From Lactiplantibacillus plantarum (GTDB taxonomy: Bacteria; Bacillota; Bacilli; Lactobacillales; Lactobacillaceae), in assembly GCF_014131735.1 (NCBI RefSeq), contig NZ_CP039121.1, forward strand, positions 1,674,001 through 1,738,000: 64,000 nucleotides of DNA, read 5' to 3'. The translations under genes and the position numbers were made by a program. Below, in pieces: positions 15,777-24,837 of the stretch. The notes under the pieces are model-generated. The model did not search any database. It was not told where the DNA came from and saw nothing but the letters and a program-made list of their open reading frames with translations. Position 1 is the first letter of the stretch, and each line of letters opens with the position of its first letter.

Positions 15777-17672
15777 ATGTTACAACGATTAAAACGGATT
15801 GCGCGGCGTGTCGTCTATGGACGGCGGGCACCAGTTAGCGATACGCAAGAATTAACGGAACCGACCGGGCCGCAAAGTGATGCGCTTGAATTTATGAACT
15901 CGCAACGAATCGCCAAGAATGCCGAATCATTGATCAAACGACAAGTGACTAAACTTGATTTTAATAGTTCTTACTTAGTTATTGAAGGTTCAGCATGGTT
16001 TGAAAAGTATCCTGAAAAAGATGCCGAGCGGATTATTAAGAGTTTGATTCTAATTAACGATCAGGCCGAAGAAATTGAAATTCCGTTGGTTAATACGACT
16101 GTTGAACGGCCCGGATTTCCAGCTTCTGGTTATCATGGTGACGTTAACTTTTCAACGATTTCTGATGGAAAGCCACTAATACCTGGTACTTATGAAATTA
16201 AATTACAACTGCAACAGTATTTAGGCAATGGTTGGCTAATTCGGCGGACTTCAATTGGACAAATCGTTGATACCCATCAGGATTTGAACTATACCACTAA
16301 AATGACGAGTTATTCGGCCAAGAGTAATAAATCATACAGCTTAATTTTCCGCTATAGCTTAGCTTCACAAGCATTGAAGGTCACTTCATACAAACTGAGT
16401 GATGTTAACCCGCTTGAAAATGAATTTACCGAAGACGTCGGCTTAGATAGTGCGGCGATGCGTGCCATTAAACGCCGGGCGCTAAAACTCTGGTATCGGT
16501 GGTACTGCCTTCAACCGATTCATAAGAAACAAATTTCATTTGTTTCCGATAGCCGGGTGACGATCTCCGGTAATTTCGAGTTTATTTATCAGGAATTAAA
16601 ACGTCGCAATACTGATTTTAAGATTTCATTCTATTTGAAGCCAAGTATTAAAACCAAAAAATCCTGGAAAGAGGTTCGAACGTTAGCTAAAGCGTTGGCT
16701 ACTAGTCGTTATGTGATTTTAGATGACTTTTACCCACTAGTTTACCCATTGCATATCCGGGAAAATGCGGATTTGATTCAGGTATGGCATGCGGTCGGTG
16801 CCTTTAAAACGTTTGGTTACAGCCGACTCGGGATGCCTGGTGGTCCTAAGATTCAATCACTGAACCATCGTAATTACACCAAAGCCTTGGTTTCTTCGCA
16901 TAACATTGCGGATAAGTACGCGGAAGGGTTTGGGATTGCTCCAGATAAGATTCAGCCGCTGGGGATACCACGGACGGATATCTTTTTCGATGAACCTAAG
17001 AAACAGGCGATTCGAGAGCGACTAGCGCATGACCTGCCATTCATCAAGGGCAAAAAAGTCATTCTCTTTGCCCCAACGTTCCGTGGCAATGGCCAGCAAT
17101 CAGCATACTATCCATTTGAAATGTTGAATTTTAGAGCAATCTACGAAGCATTACACGAAGATTACGTCTTTTTACTGAAGATTCATCCGTTTGTGCAAAA
17201 CAAACCAACGTTACCATATGAATATTCGGACTTCTATTACGATGTTTCTGATTATCGTGAGATCAACGATTTATTACTCGTTGCTGACCAATTAATCACT
17301 GACTACTCATCAGTTTGTTTCGAATACGCACTACTGAACCGGCCAATGATTTTCTTTGCGCCGGACTTAGCGGATTACATGCAATCCCGGAGCTTTTACT
17401 TCAACTACTTTGATTTTATTCCTGGTAGTTTAGCGGAAAACACGGGTGAGTTGATCAGCCAGTTGCAACATCCACAAGTTGACCAAGCTAAATTGGACGG
17501 CTTTGTGAACTTCTTCTTTGATGATCTAGATGGTAAGTCTACAGCTCGTTTCGTGGATGCACTTGAAAATGACTTCGAGGATCCGAACGCAGCTGAGTTA
17601 GAAAATAACGACGGTCTCGCCATTAGTGAAGATGGTAAGATTATCCCTGATTGGGGTAAAAAGGCTAAATAA
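15777..17672 (+). CDS. tarL: poly(ribitol phosphate) polymerase-type transferase (TarL-like)
   Basis: A 631-residue protein with an N-terminal region of about 230 residues (beta-rich, as in TarL/TagF-like enzymes) and a C-terminal CDP-alditol phosphotransferase domain. Motifs seen include LIQVWHAVGAFKTFGYSRLG, LGIPRTDIFF, LFAPTFRGN, LKIHPFVQ and LITDYSSVCFEYALLNRP. It should extend the ribitol-phosphate main chain of wall teichoic acid on the cytoplasmic membrane face. The ATG at 15777 has an AGGGAG site. It ends the tarIJKL operon at the hairpin 17688-17743. Confidence 0.88.
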   Translation: MLQRLKRIARRVVYGRRAPVSDTQELTEPTGPQSDALEFMNSQRIAKNAESLIKRQVTKLDFNSSYLVIEGSAWFEKYPEKDAERIIKSLILINDQAEEIEIPLVNTTVERPGFPASGYHGDVNFSTISDGKPLIPGTYEIKLQLQQYLGNGWLIRRTSIGQIVDTHQDLNYTTKMTSYSAKSNKSYSLIFRYSLASQALKVTSYKLSDVNPLENEFTEDVGLDSAAMRAIKRRALKLWYRWYCLQPIHKKQISFVSDSRVTISGNFEFIYQELKRRNTDFKISFYLKPSIKTKKSWKEVRTLAKALATSRYVILDDFYPLVYPLHIRENADLIQVWHAVGAFKTFGYSRLGMPGGPKIQSLNHRNYTKALVSSHNIADKYAEGFGIAPDKIQPLGIPRTDIFFDEPKKQAIRERLAHDLPFIKGKKVILFAPTFRGNGQQSAYYPFEMLNFRAIYEALHEDYVFLLKIHPFVQNKPTLPYEYSDFYYDVSDYREINDLLLVADQLITDYSSVCFEYALLNRPMIFFAPDLADYMQSRSFYFNYFDFIPGSLAENTGELISQLQHPQVDQAKLDGFVNFFFDDLDGKSTARFVDALENDFEDPNAAELENNDGLAISEDGKIIPDWGKKAK

Positions 17673-17687
17673 TATGTTAAGATAAAG

Positions 17688-17743
17688 CAGTCAGTCACAT
17701 CATCAGCGCATTTACAGCGTTGATTGTGTGACCGACTGTTTTT
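17688..17743. terminator. terminator of tarIJKL
   Basis: CAGTCAGTCACA...GCGC pairs with GCGT...TGTGACCGACTG, followed by TTTTT. Confidence 0.85.
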
Positions 17744-17770
17744 GCTAGGAATCTATAGGAGGAATTGATC

Positions 17771-18298
17771 ATGTCACAAATTACGACACGGCGGCTCACC
17801 ACTGCTGACGTGAACAAACTACAACAAATCAGTATTGAAACCTTTAAGGACACGTTTGGTGCACAAAACACCTCTGAAAATATGGCCGCATACTTACAAG
17901 ATGCATATAACTTGCCCAAGTTAACCCATGAATTAGCGGAACCCGAATCACAATTTTATTTTGTTGAACGAGCCGGTGAATCATTAGGATACTTGAAATT
18001 AAACACCGGTGCGGCACAATCAGAAGCAATGGGTCCAGACACTTTAGAAGTTGAACGAATCTATATCCGAAAAGCTTTCCAACACCAAGGGCTCGGTAAT
18101 CAATTTATGCAACAAGCGATTCAAATTGCTAAAGCTAATCACAAGCATAAAGTTTGGCTTGGCGTTTGGGAACATAACGAACCGGCAAAGGACTTCTATG
18201 CGAAATGGGGCTTTGAACAATTCAGTGCTCACGATTTTGTGATGGGTGACGATCGCCAAACCGATTTACTCATGATTAAGTCGCTGACTCAGGACTAG
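17771..18298 (+). CDS. GNAT-family N-acetyltransferase
   Basis: A 175-residue GNAT enzyme. The acetyl-CoA loop is VERIYIRKAFQHQGLGNQFM (about residues 94-113), and the C-terminal motif WLGVWEHNEPAKDFYAKWGF matches motif B. It resembles the PaiA-type polyamine or small-molecule N-acetyltransferases, though the substrate is not certain. The ATG at 17771 has a GGAGGAATTGATC site; the TTG two codons earlier does not. It stands alone after the tar terminator. Confidence 0.85.
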   Translation: MSQITTRRLTTADVNKLQQISIETFKDTFGAQNTSENMAAYLQDAYNLPKLTHELAEPESQFYFVERAGESLGYLKLNTGAAQSEAMGPDTLEVERIYIRKAFQHQGLGNQFMQQAIQIAKANHKHKVWLGVWEHNEPAKDFYAKWGFEQFSAHDFVMGDDRQTDLLMIKSLTQD

Positions 18299-18403
18299 AT
18301 CGGAAGTCGCTGCCTAATTGACGACACCACCCAAGCAGCTTGTTCTTGAAAATTAAAAATTGTCCGAAGTTCGTGGCTGTGCCATTAAAAATCGAACTAC
18401 CCC

Positions 18404-18432
18404 TTGTTTTTGTTAAGAAAGGGGCTTATACT
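18404..18432 (+). promoter_or_regulatory. promoter of the MarR/OhrR gene
   Basis: TTGTTT (18404-18409) and TATACT (18427-18432) with 17 bp spacing; the operator-like repeat follows directly. Confidence 0.6.
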
Positions 18433-18437
18433 ATTAA

Positions 18438-18455
18438 TCAATCGCACACGATTGA
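18438..18455 (+). promoter_or_regulatory. operator-like inverted repeat 1 (OhrR/MarR site)
   Basis: TCAATCG-CACA-CGATTGA is a perfect 7-bp inverted repeat just downstream of the -10 box, where a repressor would block transcription. A close copy precedes the oxidoreductase gene. Confidence 0.6.
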
Positions 18456-18468
18456 AAGGGGCATCTGC

Positions 18469-18906
18469 ATGACACTAGAAATTGACCTAGCAAATCAACT
18501 TTGTTTTAGCATATACAATGCCAATCGGTTATTTAACAAATTTTATGTCGAAACATTAACGCCATTCAAGCTGACTTACGCACAATATCTCGTACTAATG
18601 GCATTGTGGGAACGCGACGATCAGTCACTACACGAATTGGGTCAAGTTCTGCGTTTAAGTAGCAACACTCTGACACCACTTTTGCGGCGTATGGAAGACG
18701 CCGGGTGGTTGCAACGGGAGCGCCCAGCAACGGATCGGCGTCAATTGGTTATTCATCTCACAACTCAAGGCAAGCAACAACAAGCACCAATCGAAGCCGC
18801 GATTGCAACTTGTATCAGTCGCTACCATCTGACCATCGATGAATATCAGCAGGCTTTGGCCTTGAACCAGAAGATCATTACCGCATTATCACAAGATTTG
18901 GCCTAG
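18469..18906 (+). CDS. MarR-family regulator, OhrR type
   Basis: A 145-residue winged-helix regulator. The N terminus MTLEIDLANQLCFSIYNANR carries a Cys at residue 12, in the place of the peroxide-sensing Cys of OhrR (LCFAxY pattern). The DNA-binding core is LSSNTLTPLLRRMEDAGWL followed by the wing RPATDRRQLVIHLT. The ATG at 18469 follows AAAGGGG. OhrR proteins repress peroxide-defence genes until the Cys is oxidised. Here the next gene is a flavin disulfide oxidoreductase rather than ohr, and both genes carry the same palindrome upstream. The family call is strong; the inducer is inferred. Confidence 0.85.
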   Translation: MTLEIDLANQLCFSIYNANRLFNKFYVETLTPFKLTYAQYLVLMALWERDDQSLHELGQVLRLSSNTLTPLLRRMEDAGWLQRERPATDRRQLVIHLTTQGKQQQAPIEAAIATCISRYHLTIDEYQQALALNQKIITALSQDLA

Positions 18907-18927
18907 ATGGGCCTTTTTATTGGCTAT

Positions 18928-18947
18928 TTCAATCGTGCACGACTGAA
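18928..18947 (+). promoter_or_regulatory. operator-like inverted repeat 2, before oxidoreductase gene
   Basis: TTCAATCG-TGCA-CGACTGAA matches repeat 1 in its core (CAATCG-nnCA-CGAnTGA). It overlaps a weak promoter (TTTCAA at 18927, TATAAA at 18949). A small GGCC hairpin with T5 lies just before it (18899-18918). Confidence 0.6.
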
Positions 18948-18971
18948 TTATAAATTTAGGAGGAATCTTTA

Positions 18972-20321
18972 ATGGCAGATTATGACACAATTTTTATCGG
19001 TAGCGGTCACGCGACGTGGCACGCTGCAGTGACCCTTGCACGTGCGCAACAAAAGGTAGCAATCATTGAAGAGGATACAATCGCCGGGACATGCACTAAC
19101 TTTGGTTGTGATGCTAAGATTTTGTTAGACGGCCCCTTCGAGCTGACCGAACAGCTCAAACAATACCAGGGGATTGGTGTCAACACAACGCCCAGTATCG
19201 ATTGGTCACAATTGATGGCATATAAGCAGCAAGTCATTCAACCCTTATCGGTACAAATGACGGCCGTATTCAAGCAATTAGGGATTAAGATTATTACAGG
19301 ACATGGCGAACTGACTGATACGCACACTGTTAAAGTGGCCGGCAGCACGTATACGGCGGATACCATCGTTGTCGGGACCGGACAGCGCCCAGCCAAATTA
19401 GCTATTCCGGGCGCTGATCTAATGCATGATAGTCGTGATTTTCTTGACCTACCAACCATGCCCAAGCGGTTGACCTTGATTGGTGCCGGAATTATCTCGT
19501 TAGAATTTGCCAACATGGCTGTGTTACTAGGATCTGAAGTGCATATTATTGAGTTTGCCGACCGGGCACTACCTGCATTTTATTCAGAGCACGTTGAAAA
19601 AATGATTGCACATTTACAGGCAGCCGGGGTACACTTCCACTTTGGTGAAGCCCTTAGCCAAGTGACTAAAAGCGCCACGGGATTATTGGCAACCACTAAG
19701 AACGGCCTGACCATTGAGAGTGATGACATCATCACAGCTACTGGTCGGATTCCAAACATCGAACACTTAGGGTTAACGAAAGTTGGCATTAAGACCGATC
19801 GGCACGGCATTATCGTCGACGACCATTTGCAGACAAATATTCCCAACATTTACGCTAGCGGTGATGTCATCAGCAAGACTTTGCCGAAGTTAACACCGAC
19901 CGCGACCTTTGAGTCTAACTACATTGCCGGCCAATTGCTTGGAAGTACGGCCGCGATTGATTATCCGGTCATTCCATCGGTCGTCTTTACGTTACCAAGA
20001 ATCGCACAAGTCGGTATCCCTGTCGAAGCCGCCAAGTTTGATACTGAACACTTTCACGTTCAAGCACTACCATACGGTAAACTGTTAGCCTTTCAGTATC
20101 AAAACGAGGTCGATGCTGATCTACAACTGGTCTTTGACCAAGAGAATTACCTTGTTGGCGCCTCCATCTATGGTAATGGCGCACCAGACTTGATTAACTT
20201 ACTGACCATGATTATTACTGATCACGTCTCAGCCAACACGTTAAGTCAGAAGATTTTTGCCTTTCCGAGTGCTTCAGTGGGTATCATTGATATGTTGACA
20301 CCACTTTTACACCATGACTAG
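18972..20321 (+). CDS. FAD/NAD(P) pyridine nucleotide-disulfide oxidoreductase
   Basis: A 449-residue class I flavoprotein disulfide reductase. The FAD site is IFIGSGHATWHAA, with an altered GxGxxA pattern. The redox-active cysteine motif is GTCTNFGCDAK (about residues 40-50). The NAD(P) site is LTLIGAGIISLEFANMAVLL, and the second FAD motif is NIYASGDVIS. A dimerisation domain follows, with normal length. The family includes glutathione, mercuric and dihydrolipoyl reductases and coenzyme A disulfide-type enzymes; the substrate is unknown. The ATG at 18972 has an AGGAGG site. The shared palindrome suggests control by the upstream OhrR-type regulator, so a role in thiol or peroxide stress is likely. 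Confidence 0.85.
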   Translation: MADYDTIFIGSGHATWHAAVTLARAQQKVAIIEEDTIAGTCTNFGCDAKILLDGPFELTEQLKQYQGIGVNTTPSIDWSQLMAYKQQVIQPLSVQMTAVFKQLGIKIITGHGELTDTHTVKVAGSTYTADTIVVGTGQRPAKLAIPGADLMHDSRDFLDLPTMPKRLTLIGAGIISLEFANMAVLLGSEVHIIEFADRALPAFYSEHVEKMIAHLQAAGVHFHFGEALSQVTKSATGLLATTKNGLTIESDDIITATGRIPNIEHLGLTKVGIKTDRHGIIVDDHLQTNIPNIYASGDVISKTLPKLTPTATFESNYIAGQLLGSTAAIDYPVIPSVVFTLPRIAQVGIPVEAAKFDTEHFHVQALPYGKLLAFQYQNEVDADLQLVFDQENYLVGASIYGNGAPDLINLLTMIITDHVSANTLSQKIFAFPSASVGIIDMLTPLLHHD

Positions 20322-20343
20322 TTTTAAACCAACTGACCAATTT

Positions 20344-20383
20344 AAAAGATACTGTGTAGGCGTCGCCTATACAGTATCTTTTT
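20344..20383. terminator. terminator of oxidoreductase gene
   Basis: AAAAGATACTGTGTAGGCG and its complement form a long stem followed by T5; A-run on the other side makes it bidirectional. Confidence 0.9.
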
Positions 20384-20399
20384 GCCGTTCGAGACTAAC

Positions 20400-20807
20400 T
20401 CACCGATAGTTCATGCCTAGGGCCCCTAATAATTTGACAAGCAGGATAATGGCCCCACCGAGCGTCCAAATGAAGACGCCCCAGCTTAACCAACTGGCCT
20501 GAACAAATAAACTGATCAAAATGAACCAATTCATCCCAAAGAGCCACCAACTGAGTGTGCCTTTCAGAATCATTGACCATACAAAGGGTGTCGCATACCG
20601 ATTTAGCAGGATAATCACAAGCAATAGGGCCGGAATGAGCATACTTTCAAACATTGCCAAATAATGGTACGGATCGCTCGTATAAGCGATTGCCCCCAAT
20701 AAACCATAGTGATTTGGTATCGTCGTTAAAAGGGCTGCTTGCCCAATATAAACGATGATTGGTTGGCCAATCAACAGTGCGAGTAATCCCCAAGTTATCT
20801 TTTTCAT
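20400..20807 (-). CDS. small integral membrane protein, unknown
   Basis: A 135-residue protein with four or so hydrophobic segments (GLLALLIGQPIIVYIGQAA, then MLIPALLLVIILLN, then WWLFGMNWFILISLFVQASW, then a final LGGAIILLVKLLGALG). No family was recognised. The ATG at 20807 has only a poorly spaced AAGGA upstream, so the start is less sure. It is alone on the minus strand and shares the terminator region with the oxidoreductase gene. Confidence 0.6.
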   Translation of the reverse strand: MKKITWGLLALLIGQPIIVYIGQAALLTTIPNHYGLLGAIAYTSDPYHYLAMFESMLIPALLLVIILLNRYATPFVWSMILKGTLSWWLFGMNWFILISLFVQASWLSWGVFIWTLGGAIILLVKLLGALGMNYR

Positions 20808-20973
20808 CAGTCTACGCCGTCCTTATTGTTTAATAACACTATCTTACCAATCTACATAGGCGCCTAACTACCGAATAATTGTAAACTTCTCGTGAAAAAG
20901 ACGTAAAGAATGAGCATGATTCGTTCACTATGTTTTCATAACATAAATAATAGGCATTTTAAAAAAGTATGCG

Positions 20974-20979
20974 TATAAT
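20974..20979 (+). promoter_or_regulatory. candidate -10 box of glycosyltransferase operon
   Basis: TATAAT lies 30 bases before the ATG at 21010 in AT-rich DNA; no clear -35 box. Confidence 0.35.
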
Positions 20980-21009
20980 ACCTTCTTAATAAGTTTCTAT
21001 GGGGGAGTT

Positions 21010-22317
21010 ATGATGATAATAGTTCGAGTTGCAATTACGATTTCAGTCGTTTTTTACTTGTATTTTATTATTAATTTATTGTTGATCAATCACTATCGGG
21101 AGCCCATTCAAAGCTATGAAAAAGGGCCCACACCCTATGAATTATTTTTGGTCATTCCGGTACTCAATGAAGAACACGTGATCTCGCGCACGATTACGCA
21201 ACTTACTGAATCACTCGAACAATTACCGCCAACCGTTCACGCCCAGATCATTGCCGTCGATGACGATTCGACTGATCACAGTCTACTGTTGTTAACTCAG
21301 TCATCGTCGCGCTTCTTACAAATTCTACACCGCACGGGTAACCAGCGTGCTGGTAAAGGGGCCGTCCTCAACACTGCTGTCCAGTATATTCATAAGACGT
21401 TAGCACTAAAATCTGATCCGCAACGAACAATCGTGGGGGTCCTAGATGCAGACGCATTCATGAATACTGCTGACTTGACACGGGTGCTGGCGCACTTTGA
21501 ACAAGAACCACAGTTGGCGATGATCCAAACTAGTGTGAACATTTATAATCAGCCCAACTGGCTGACCAAGATGCAAAATTTTGAGTTTATGGGCGTTAAC
21601 AATGCCACTCAACAGCTACGCAACCGTCTTGGTCAGGGGATCGCGTCGGGTAATGGTCAGTTTGTCCGGCTAGATTTAGCGTTGCAAAACCCATGGGGGA
21701 ATAGCTTACTTGAGGATCTCGAATTTACTTTGCGGACTTGGCTGTTAGGTGGTACCCGAACAGCTTTTGATCATACATTAGTTGTCCAGCAAGAAGCTGT
21801 TGAACAATTACGACCGTTTTTTCGCCAACGGGTACGCTGGTGTCAGGGTGCCGTTCAATGTATGCGTTATCTACCAGCACTTTGGCGTTCGGGACGTCTG
21901 AACCATTTTCAAAAATTGGACACGACCTTTTGGATTTTGATGCCTATCAGTGGTTGTATCGTGCCACTGACCAGTCTAATCACGTTAGTCGTGCTTGTGA
22001 GCCGTAGCCTACAACATTGGCAAGTTGGGTGGCATCACTTGGCTATCGGGACATTACTAGTGATCGCTTTTTCGGCTTGTTTGGTATTAGCAGCACTGTA
22101 TCAACGCAACTGTGCCGTCGTGAAACAACCCGTTGGATTCATGAATGCCCTCAAACAAAGTTTAAGCTTTCAGGCATTCTTATTGATCATTAGCCTGACG
22201 CCATACGTCGCCATTTATCGGCAGTTACGCGGTCAAACAGCGTGGGCTAAAACGCGCCATGGTGTTACGACCCGCGTTGCAAAATATCCAGATACTGGCT
22301 TAAAACGCTCATATTAA
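21010..22317 (+). CDS. membrane-bound GT2 family glycosyltransferase
   Basis: A 435-residue processive-type glycosyltransferase. It has an N-terminal TM segment, then the GT-A domain: VIPVLNEEHVISRTI, the UDP-binding aspartates (AVDDDSTDH), the DxD motif (VLDADAF), the acceptor-site ED (LLEDLEFTLR) and the QxxRW motif (RQRVRWCQG, about residues 273-281). Three or more TM segments follow. This is the BcsA/IcaA/HasA-like layout that makes or exports a polysaccharide, or adds a sugar to a lipid. The ATG at 21010 follows GGGGGAG. It is 17 bases from the next gene, a GT-C-like membrane protein, so the two probably work together. Confidence 0.85.
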   Translation: MMIIVRVAITISVVFYLYFIINLLLINHYREPIQSYEKGPTPYELFLVIPVLNEEHVISRTITQLTESLEQLPPTVHAQIIAVDDDSTDHSLLLLTQSSSRFLQILHRTGNQRAGKGAVLNTAVQYIHKTLALKSDPQRTIVGVLDADAFMNTADLTRVLAHFEQEPQLAMIQTSVNIYNQPNWLTKMQNFEFMGVNNATQQLRNRLGQGIASGNGQFVRLDLALQNPWGNSLLEDLEFTLRTWLLGGTRTAFDHTLVVQQEAVEQLRPFFRQRVRWCQGAVQCMRYLPALWRSGRLNHFQKLDTTFWILMPISGCIVPLTSLITLVVLVSRSLQHWQVGWHHLAIGTLLVIAFSACLVLAALYQRNCAVVKQPVGFMNALKQSLSFQAFLLIISLTPYVAIYRQLRGQTAWAKTRHGVTTRVAKYPDTGLKRSY

Positions 22318-22334
22318 GATGAAGGTGCATGCCG

Positions 22335-23855
22335 ATGAAGTGGTGCTATAAGATATTTCAAATTACCGTTCTCACGATTGCAGCTGCCTTACTCGGGTGG
22401 ATGATTGTCGCCAACTGGCAAGTCAACCTGAAATTACACCTCGCAATCAGTGCTTGGATAGGCGCTGGTTTATTCGTATTGTTCATTAGTGCCACGATTG
22501 GCCTTGGCAGCTGGTGGTTGAGCCGCCACCAAACTAGCTGGTTAGTTGCAGCACTGATGGGGTTAACTATCTTAAAATTTCCACTAGTTGCAGGGTTAAA
22601 GATCGACCCGACCTCAGATTTCTGGAATTACCATACACTAGCCGCGTTTAGTGCCCAAGGATTCACCTGGACCCAACTGTTACACCATGGTATCGTTGGC
22701 AATTACGTCGTTTTTCCGCACGCTTTAAATATCGCGAACGGCTACAGTTTAGTCGCGGCTTTTGGCGGGGCCAACTTTTTTGTCAGCCAACTAATCAATA
22801 TTGGGTGTACTTTAGTCGATATGGTCTTAATTTACTGGCTAGTCGCACGGTGGCTCTCACGACAATTAGGCATCATGGCTGCCCTCATTTTTTACTGGAT
22901 TCCAGCTTATTGGCTGTACGGCACGCTCTTAAATGGTGGTGAACCGTTCTTTTTCACCAGCGTCCTGCTCATGATGTATGCGCTGACGCGGGCATTAGTC
23001 CCACTCACGACGACCACAATCACGGATCGACGACTATACCTAGCGTTAGCGATCGTGATGACTGTCGTGGCCAATATGCTGAGGCCAATCATGGGCGTCT
23101 GGCTAATTGCACTGGGTTTGATGAGTTTGTGTGTCCTGCTTAAATCTCACCACCTTTACCGCGTTCAAGTACGTCAGCTCCTCATATACAGTGCGGTCGT
23201 GTTAGGACTCATGTTCACAGCGACTAATCTCGACAGCTGGTTATATGGCTTTAAGGTTGCGCCAGCCCAAGTTGAAACTTTATACAGCCTGGCTACGGGG
23301 ACAGATGTTAAAAGTCACGGGACCTATAGCCCGGCACTACAAGCTACCGTCAGCCACGAATTACGGGTGGCGCCCACGTTGACGCAAGCCTATCCGCGAA
23401 TCACACGAACGATGGCGAGGACTTTGCAGACTAATCTCAAACAAATCAAGCCACAGTTGGGGTCATTTGTTAATGAAAAAATGCAGGGCTTTATTCGTGA
23501 GGATTATGGCTATGATTGGAGCTTATATAACTTAAGCCATCATCCCGGTTTGCTTAACCGCCACTGGTTTTATTTAGCCCCTATATTGATTACAAGTGCG
23601 ACGGTTTATTGGCAGGCAATGCTGGTGATTGCGTTATTCAGTGTTTTAATGGGGCTGGGACTGCTATGGCATCAACACTATCTTAACCACTATTTGCTAA
23701 TGGCAGCGCTTTTGTTAGACGGTTTCACCTTAAGCGCTTTACCATTAGAAGTACAGGGCCGCTATCATATTATCTTGTACTTACCAATCCTTATGTTGAT
23801 GACTTGCGGGATCGCGGGGGCCAAGCTCTGGCGGCGTCAAATCAAGCAGAGTTGA
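22335..23855 (+). CDS. polytopic membrane protein, GT-C glycosyltransferase-like
   Basis: A 506-residue protein with about ten hydrophobic segments. The first long loop contains KIDPTSDFWNYHTLAAF, an acidic motif in the position expected for GT-C enzymes (ArnT/PMT-type) that use polyprenyl-phosphate sugars. The ATG at 22335 is 7 bases from AAGGTG; the ATG two codons earlier is too close. It is the second gene of an operon with the GT2 enzyme, which could make the lipid-linked sugar that this protein transfers. No catalytic residue can be proved, so this is a tentative class call. The terminator follows at 23938-23991. Confidence 0.65.
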   Translation: MKWCYKIFQITVLTIAAALLGWMIVANWQVNLKLHLAISAWIGAGLFVLFISATIGLGSWWLSRHQTSWLVAALMGLTILKFPLVAGLKIDPTSDFWNYHTLAAFSAQGFTWTQLLHHGIVGNYVVFPHALNIANGYSLVAAFGGANFFVSQLINIGCTLVDMVLIYWLVARWLSRQLGIMAALIFYWIPAYWLYGTLLNGGEPFFFTSVLLMMYALTRALVPLTTTTITDRRLYLALAIVMTVVANMLRPIMGVWLIALGLMSLCVLLKSHHLYRVQVRQLLIYSAVVLGLMFTATNLDSWLYGFKVAPAQVETLYSLATGTDVKSHGTYSPALQATVSHELRVAPTLTQAYPRITRTMARTLQTNLKQIKPQLGSFVNEKMQGFIREDYGYDWSLYNLSHHPGLLNRHWFYLAPILITSATVYWQAMLVIALFSVLMGLGLLWHQHYLNHYLLMAALLLDGFTLSALPLEVQGRYHIILYLPILMLMTCGIAGAKLWRRQIKQS

Positions 23856-23937
23856 GTAACAGTGGCAATTTCAAGATCAATACCCAAATGAATCGCTAGC
23901 GTTCGAAGCTCACTGAATGAAAATTAAACTGATGATA

Positions 23938-23991
23938 TAAAAAAGATTATTGCTGACAGTAGTGACTGTTACTTCAGTAATAATCTTTTTA
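23938..23991. terminator. terminator of GT2/GT-C operon
   Basis: AAAAAGATTATTGCTGA pairs with TTCAGTAATAATCTTTTT around a loop with a second small hairpin. Confidence 0.85.
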
Positions 23992-24391
23992 TAATGTTTA
24001 AAAGGGGACAGATCGTCTAATTTGTACTATCAAATTATTGTGGCTACGGTCATAGTTAATAGCTGGCACTGCCAGTATCGTTAGCAAATACCACGGATCA
24101 ATTGACTTTAATGGCCCGTAATCCCCATTTACTAATGCCGATTGGGTGCTCGTCAAGGTGCCAGGACAGCCCGGTGATGACCACTAAATGATTGATTGCT
24201 CTTCGCCAACATGTCATGGCAACGGGTTTCAAGCTAGGGCGACAGTCAGTACTATGGGCGATGGATGACGCTGTTAGTGGCTGGGGGGCGGTTCGGCGTA
24301 AAATTACGCGGGCTAGCAAAATCATTGCTATGAGCCGTCATGTCAATCCGCCAGGCTTCAGCCAAAACGTGCGTTGCAATGGATATTGTCG

Positions 24392-24730
24392 TCAAAACCA
24401 TTGAATTGCCCAATTGATCCGATAAAACTGGTGCTGAAGCGGTTTTAGAATGCGTTGAAATGGAATAGGCTTAAGAGTAGGGCGACCGGGTGCTATTTTT
24501 GGCCGGGTAGGGGTTGTCACAAAAGGTTGAAATGAACTCCAACGGCCCATTTGCGTAATATCGGTTTGCATGATGACATTGCGTTCGTGACAACTTGCTG
24601 CAAATTACACAATTTTATTAGCCGTGGTATTGAAAGAACCCATCACCCCGGTAAATTATTCACCAAACTTTTGATCTAGCACATGTCCAACAAACATATG
24701 AGGCCATGGCGAATTATTGTTCGTAGTCTG
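24392..24730 (-). pseudogene. unrecognised gene remnant
   Basis: On the minus strand one frame runs for about 113 codons with only two stops (TAA after HVLDQKFGE and after NTTANKIV) and reads like protein: HERNVIMQTDITQMGRWSSF, then TRPKIAPGRP. Chance would give more stops at this base composition. The family was not recognised. Frameshifted protein-like segments continue to its left. Confidence 0.35.
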
Positions 24731-24837
24731 CAATAATTGTTGACACTAAATTGAATGGCACAATCAGCTTTAATAAATACGCTTAATTTTAGGACTAATG
24801 GTCTGAAAATTAACAAGTTGTCAAGCCACAATTCTGA

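Noticed and set aside
24098-24404. Two short open frames on opposite strands in the decayed interval
   Set aside because: Neither has a ribosome binding site or protein-like sequence; better explained as part of decayed DNA.
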